64,000 nt of DNA from Gammaproteobacteria bacterium (GTDB lineage Bacteria > Pseudomonadota > Gammaproteobacteria > DSM-16500). The stretch's first letter is position 1, and every line of letters begins with the position of its first letter. The position numbers were made by a program, and so were the translations under genes. Under the pieces are notes generated by a model. That model searched no databases, had not been told where the DNA came from, and saw nothing but the letters and a program-made list of their open reading frames with translations. The stretch covers positions 186,001 to 250,000 of the forward strand of contig JACDDU010000002.1 in the NCBI GenBank assembly GCA_013816845.1. The letters are read 5' to 3'. Shown here piece by piece: positions 59,935 through 64,000 of this stretch.

Positions 59935-60938
59935 TGAAAGTGCTAGTAACAGGTGCAACAGGTTTTTTAGGCAAAGCGCTCAGTTTCCGTCTTCAAAAGA
60001 TGGGGTATGAGGTTACTGTTTTAGGAAGAAATCTTGAAATATGTAGGCAACTCGAAGGAAGTATTTTCCGTGTGTTAAAAAGTGATCTGACAAATAATAA
60101 TCAAATTATAAATGCCTGTGAAAATCAAAATTATGTTTTCCACTGTGGCGCATTATCTTCACCGTGGGGAAAATATCAGGATTTTTACTCAGCGAATGTA
60201 ATAGGTACCCAAAATGTAGTGCAAGGGTGTATGGCGCATAACATTAATCGTTTAATTCATGTATCAACACCAAGTATTTATTTTGATTTTACGGATAAAT
60301 GTAATATTTCTGAGAGAGATGTTTTACCGCTAAAATCAGTTAATGCTTATGCCAAAACAAAACTGCTAGCTGAAAATGAAATAGATTTGGCTTATCAACA
60401 AGGATTGTCTGTTATGACTATTCGGCCAAGAGGATTATTTGGACCAGGTGATACGGCTATTCTACCTAGATTAATTAAAGCGCATGCGTCCATGTCTTTA
60501 CCTTTATTTAAAAAGGGTAAGGTGCTTGTTGATATGACTTATGTTGATAATGTAGTGGAAGCGTTAATTTTATGTATGAATGCACCAAATGAAGCTATTG
60601 GTAAGAAATTTAATATTACCAATGATGAGCCGATGTATATTATTGAATTGCTCGAAAAGTTGTTCATGAGGCTTGGTATTAAATTAAAAACCAAATTTGT
60701 AAATTATCAGATAGCGAATCTTGTTGCAGGTATGCTCGAACATTTTTACCAATTATTTTATTCAAACAAAGAGCCGCCATTTACTCGATACACATTAGGA
60801 TTATTAGCAAAAGATCAAACTTTAAATATAACGGCAGCAAAAAATATATTGGGTTATAAACCACAAGTTAGTATTGAAGAAGGGTTAGATCGATATGTGG
60901 CTTCATTAACGAAAGTGAGTAGGCACCATGGCGATTAA
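59934..60938 (+). CDS. NAD-dependent epimerase/dehydrogenase (3-beta-HSD-like)
   Basis: A 334-residue extended short-chain dehydrogenase. The Rossmann loop is VTGATGFLGKALSFRL (TGxxGxxG), the active-site Tyr-Lys is in NAYAKTKLLAE, and a Ser in HVSTPSIYFD. FGPGD and YVDNVVEALILCM are typical of the 3-beta-hydroxysteroid dehydrogenase/OleD branch, which reduces beta-keto groups on hydrophobic substrates. It overlaps the ATP-grasp gene by one base (TAATG) and the next gene by 11. In the operon it probably reduces the ketosynthase product. Confidence 0.87.
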   Translation: MKVLVTGATGFLGKALSFRLQKMGYEVTVLGRNLEICRQLEGSIFRVLKSDLTNNNQIINACENQNYVFHCGALSSPWGKYQDFYSANVIGTQNVVQGCMAHNINRLIHVSTPSIYFDFTDKCNISERDVLPLKSVNAYAKTKLLAENEIDLAYQQGLSVMTIRPRGLFGPGDTAILPRLIKAHASMSLPLFKKGKVLVDMTYVDNVVEALILCMNAPNEAIGKKFNITNDEPMYIIELLEKLFMRLGIKLKTKFVNYQIANLVAGMLEHFYQLFYSNKEPPFTRYTLGLLAKDQTLNITAAKNILGYKPQVSIEEGLDRYVASLTKVSRHHGD

Positions 60939-61770
60939 TTTTAAATTGTTCAATACAGGTTTTTGCTTTAGCTTGGAAAAGTTAGCTGTTAGAACAGCGC
61001 CATGGCGTTGTTCTAAATTTCCCGCTATGTTTGCGCTGATCCAACATCCACAGCACGGCAATATTTTATTCGATACAGGCCATTCAAATAGATTCTATGA
61101 ATTAACAAATAAATTTCCAATGTGTATATATCGATGGTTAATTCACGTCGAGCATGATAAAAAATCTGATGCGGCATATCAGATAAAAGAATTTGGAGTC
61201 ATGCCAGAAGAAATAAATTATATTATTATTTCCCATTTTCATGCAGATCATATCGGTTCTTTGCATGATTTTCCAAATGCCAGATTTATCTATCTACAAG
61301 AATCTTATGACGCTGTAAAAAACTTAAATCGTTTTTCCGCACTCAAAGCAGGTTTTTTATCTGGTCTTGTTCCAGACAGTTTTGTGCAACGCTCCTATTT
61401 GCTAAACAGTAAGCCCTCTATTTCGCTACCTGAAGAATATTCGCCTTTTAAAATAGGTTATCAAGTTTTTAGTGATGATAATATGGTCGCTGTTGATTTG
61501 CCCGGTCATGCGCACGGACAAATAGGACTATTTTTGAAAATAACAGCAAATGAAAGAGTTTTTCTGATTGGAGATGCTTGCTGGACGAGTCAGTCTTATT
61601 CGAATCTTGTGCTTCCACACACTATTTCTTTTTTAGCAATGTCAGGCAAAAAAGAATATATTAAGACTCTGAAAAATATTCATGACTTAAATAAAAACGC
61701 ACCCCATGTAAAAATTATTCCTTCTCATTGTCAGCAAGTTTGGAATGAAATAAATAAAGGACATCTATAA
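60928..61770 (+). CDS. metallo-beta-lactamase-fold hydrolase
   Basis: A 280-residue MBL hydrolase. The zinc motif HFHADH gives His103, His105, Asp107 and His108; further ligands are His194 (LPGHAHGQ), Asp216 (GDACW) and His267 (PSHCQQ). The layout resembles N-acyl-homoserine lactonases (AttM/AiiA), although it is not close enough to claim that activity; hydrolysis of an acyl thioester or lactone is also possible. It closes the operon by an 11-base overlap with the dehydrogenase, and no clear terminator follows. Confidence 0.87.
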   Translation: MAINFKLFNTGFCFSLEKLAVRTAPWRCSKFPAMFALIQHPQHGNILFDTGHSNRFYELTNKFPMCIYRWLIHVEHDKKSDAAYQIKEFGVMPEEINYIIISHFHADHIGSLHDFPNARFIYLQESYDAVKNLNRFSALKAGFLSGLVPDSFVQRSYLLNSKPSISLPEEYSPFKIGYQVFSDDNMVAVDLPGHAHGQIGLFLKITANERVFLIGDACWTSQSYSNLVLPHTISFLAMSGKKEYIKTLKNIHDLNKNAPHVKIIPSHCQQVWNEINKGHL

Positions 61771-61875
61771 CAAATTCTAAATAGTCTTGTAAATTAATAA
61801 AGATGAAATGAGTTTGCAAATTCGATTTCATATTTCCAAGTTTTATTATTAAGAATATTTCTATTTTTAATAAAA

Positions 61876-63024
61876 TTATTTGTCATATCGTTTAATTAAT
61901 GGCATACCAATATGATTAACTATCCATTTTAAAAGCGTCCATGCCCTTCTTCTCCCTATAGGCAAATGCTTTGTATAGACAGCATGATACTCAGGTGCTG
62001 AAACATGACCACGATGACGCTTAAATCCCCCAGCACCAGCGCTCGAGTGCAGGATTGTATCATTTTCTATTGCAATGTTAATTTTAATCGCCGATAACAT
62101 GCGATATAAACCTAGTTTTGCAGGTTGGTTTGTATCGTATCCAAATAGTGGTGCGTAGGTAATATTATTGCGTGTTAGGCAGCCAATGAACGCATCTATT
62201 TGATTAGCCTTTTTAATCGTTCTTATATTAAACATCAAGTTGTTTGTTAAAAAACCGATAAACTCTGTTGAATATTGAGGGTTCAAATACGAATATTTAT
62301 CAAGATACAAGGAATCATATAGCTCTTTCATTCTGAAAATATCTTGTTGAGTTAAGTTGTCCTCCCCAACGTCATACCCTGAATCACGTAAAATTTTTTC
62401 ATCTCTACGTAAATCAGTAGGTTTTCGCTGCTGAAATTCTTTTAGTTTTTCTTTTGAAAGCATATGAATTCGACGGCTTCCAATCAAAAAATACTTATTT
62501 TTTTGTAAATTGTTTATGGTGGATAGATCAGTAATAAAGTTCAAAGTGCGAAAGAGAATAGCGTGCTGAGGAAATTTTCTTATTAAAAATTGTGTGATGC
62601 TTCTAACCTGTTCGTTTGAAAGGGTTGAATAAATATTAGTAGGGAATAACCAGTTATTAACATGGATACATTTATCAATTTTACCGGCATTCAAAATTTT
62701 ACCTAACGCATTTAAAACTAAGGCGGCTATTTTTCTGATAAATAGATTTTTTATAACAGATAATTCCTCAATCGTGTAACTGATGTATTGTGTATATGCC
62801 GATACAAGATAAGTATTTTTAGGTATAAAATCGCATATCGTAAGTGGAATAATCTGATTATTTATTTTAAGCAAGCAAAAAACTGCTGTTGCATTCTTAA
62901 TAATAGAAAAAGGTTGGTTTTTTAGTACAGTAAGTAAATAATCTTTTTCTGAGGTGGATATATCAGATGGCCATGTTATCTCGTCTATTGTTTCAACATC
63001 AAAAAAAGTCACTTGACTAGTCAT
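61876..63024 (-). CDS. GNAT-like acyltransferase partner of the adenylating enzyme
   Basis: A 382-residue protein. The C-terminal half contains KELYDSLYLDKYSYLNPQY, PLFGYDTNQP, and a block LHSSAGAGGFKRHRG followed by HLPIGRRRAW. I recall such SAGAxxFKRxRG blocks from GNAT/BioF2-like proteins next to F390-synthetase homologues. The N-terminal part is unassigned. ATG 63024 overlaps the end of the adenylating gene (ATGACTAG) and is therefore preferred to ATG 63039. It probably transfers an activated acyl group to an amine. Confidence 0.65.
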   Translation of the reverse strand: MTSQVTFFDVETIDEITWPSDISTSEKDYLLTVLKNQPFSIIKNATAVFCLLKINNQIIPLTICDFIPKNTYLVSAYTQYISYTIEELSVIKNLFIRKIAALVLNALGKILNAGKIDKCIHVNNWLFPTNIYSTLSNEQVRSITQFLIRKFPQHAILFRTLNFITDLSTINNLQKNKYFLIGSRRIHMLSKEKLKEFQQRKPTDLRRDEKILRDSGYDVGEDNLTQQDIFRMKELYDSLYLDKYSYLNPQYSTEFIGFLTNNLMFNIRTIKKANQIDAFIGCLTRNNITYAPLFGYDTNQPAKLGLYRMLSAIKINIAIENDTILHSSAGAGGFKRHRGHVSAPEYHAVYTKHLPIGRRRAWTLLKWIVNHIGMPLIKRYDK

Positions 63025-64000
63025 AAATACTGCCTTCATCGATATTGAATTTTCTTATTATTCGGCGTAATTTCCTGCCTTTTTCAGGTAAAGAAAACTC
63101 TCCAAAATGTAGCTCTGGACAAATAACATTTAGCTGCTGACAAAGGGTTGTTAAATTATTTTTTATTTCGGATTTTATTTTATCCGATGTGCTGTTATTG
63201 CAGCGTAAGTTAATTTCTAATACAGATGGGTTTTTTTGAATAACGGTATATTCAAGGATATTAGGAGAGCTAGTTACCAATGCACGTCGAATAAAATCAG
63301 GAAAAATAGGTTCTAATTTTCCGTCCTTAATAGTTTTCATAAAAAAAAGATCATCACACCTTCCATCAACTTGTTCTAGCGCTGTATAAAGTGAACCACA
63401 AGCACAGGCTTCTTTACGCTCAGTAAGGACATCATTGAGTCGATAACGAATGATGGGTTGTGTGGTGCGATAAAAGTCAGTAATGACTGGGATAAATTTT
63501 CTTTTCTCTGCATCAATATATTCTTTTTCTACAAGAAGGATATCTTCGTTAAGATGTAAGGTGCCTTGCTTACAAGTAACGGCTAAAAAGCCTTCGGTTG
63601 CTTGATAAATTTGATGTACAGTTTGTTTAAACTGTTTTTCGATATACACCTTGTCAATCGGTTCTAACACTTCAGCGACGGAAATAATCCGAATAGGCTT
63701 TATTGCTAATTTATTTGTAGATTGTGCAACTGCTAAGATTCTTAACATTGAAGGAGGTGCAACTAAGATGCTGGGTTGAAATTGATTTAATTTCGTTATT
63801 TGTAATTCCACACTATCTAACAAATCATAAAAATCAAATTGAATGAATCGGCTATTTAATGTCGTATAAATGTTGCTATTGGCTCTTAAGAAAAAAGCAA
63901 TATGTTGTTTTGAAAACAAGGTCTGAGGTAACATTTTAGCAAGAATTACCCCTGCCCATGCTAATCGCTCGTTTTCACTCACTAAGAACAATCCTCTATT
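63017..64000 (-). CDS. F390-synthetase/PaaK-like adenylating enzyme (partial, runs off right edge)
   Basis: The frame stays open from the window edge to the stop at 63017, so the N-terminal part, including the start, lies beyond 64000; 327 codons are present. ILVAPPSMLRILA, YQATEGFLAVTC (the A5-like YxxTEG motif), PIIRYRLNDVL (A8-like) and CACGS are characteristic of PaaK and coenzyme F390 synthetase relatives. Such enzymes activate an aryl or acyl carboxylate as AMP ester, then transfer it. It overlaps the downstream GNAT-like gene by eight bases. A TTG at 63991 could be mistaken for the start; sequence upstream of it is still coding. Confidence 0.85.
   Translation of the reverse strand, partial: NRGLFLVSENERLAWAGVILAKMLPQTLFSKQHIAFFLRANSNIYTTLNSRFIQFDFYDLLDSVELQITKLNQFQPSILVAPPSMLRILAVAQSTNKLAIKPIRIISVAEVLEPIDKVYIEKQFKQTVHQIYQATEGFLAVTCKQGTLHLNEDILLVEKEYIDAEKRKFIPVITDFYRTTQPIIRYRLNDVLTERKEACACGSLYTALEQVDGRCDDLFFMKTIKDGKLEPIFPDFIRRALVTSSPNILEYTVIQKNPSVLEINLRCNNSTSDKIKSEIKNNLTTLCQQLNVICPELHFGEFSLPEKGRKLRRIIRKFNIDEGSIYD

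Overview
The window is AT-rich, densely coded chromosome from a gammaproteobacterium, most likely of the order Legionellales (Legionella, Coxiella or Aquicella type). The inference rests on typical gammaproteobacterial housekeeping genes (prmA, hemB, ttcA, rlmD, folD, cysZ, pldA) mixed with genes that look host-directed: a PlaC-like GDSL lipase, a sphingomyelinase-like phosphoesterase, an ankyrin/cysteine-peptidase-like protein and a double U-box-like protein. No rRNA, CRISPR array or intact insertion sequence is visible. Genes lie on both strands in short operons, often with ATGA, TAATG or 8-11 nt overlaps. Layout: 1-5.6 kb holds an HMA/MauE-like membrane protein cut by the left edge, a U-box-like protein, an alpha/beta hydrolase and a pair of paralogous proteins of unknown function. 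6-12 kb holds prmA-GNAT, arylamine N-acetyltransferase, a LysP-like permease, and a quinone reductase/DUF6506 pair facing a LysR regulator. 12-20 kb holds a candidate effector, plsC, a DUF5996 protein, an NRAMP-like transporter with altered metal-site motifs, pnuC and small secreted proteins. 19.6-30.7 kb holds serB and serA back to back, a methyltransferase, the GDSL lipase, sodC, a DAACS symporter, an adenine-deaminase homologue lacking two metal ligands, a BON protein, hemB, corA and yheT. Then comes a roughly 180-nt region with all the marks of a structured small RNA: a promoter, nested stems and an intrinsic terminator (30.87-31.08 kb). 31-36 kb holds an MFS exporter, a DUF6790-like membrane protein, cysZ, pldA and the sphingomyelinase-like enzyme. 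36.4-41.7 kb holds a LexA-like regulator without its protease residues, an InaA/WaaP-type kinase-like protein, and an envelope glycan cluster (GT2, GtrA, ArnT-like, ChbG/HpnK-like). 41.8-51 kb holds a cold-shock protein, two unknown genes flanking ttcA, a DUF4239 protein, a 48-aa gene, a POT transporter, an HPt protein, rlmD and rocD. 51-53 kb holds a frameshifted membrane gene, an HTH protein and folD. A tRNA cluster (Pro-TGG, Arg-TCT, His-GTG, Lys-CTT) at 53.05-53.56 kb is followed by a small integrative element: an integrase next to tRNA-Lys, an AlpA-like protein, a CI/LexA-type repressor with clear palindromic operators, and a scar region with a TauD remnant and GC-rich palindromes. The right end (57.8-64 kb) is an uncharacterised biosynthetic locus. 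A coupled operon (KAS III-like, ATP-grasp, NAD-dependent epimerase/dehydrogenase, metallo-beta-lactamase fold hydrolase) faces a second operon (F390-synthetase/PaaK-like adenylating enzyme, cut by the right edge, and a GNAT-like partner). Together they have the parts to condense an acyl chain, reduce it, activate a carboxylate and ligate it to an amine. This locus and the structured RNA are the best candidates for something undescribed.
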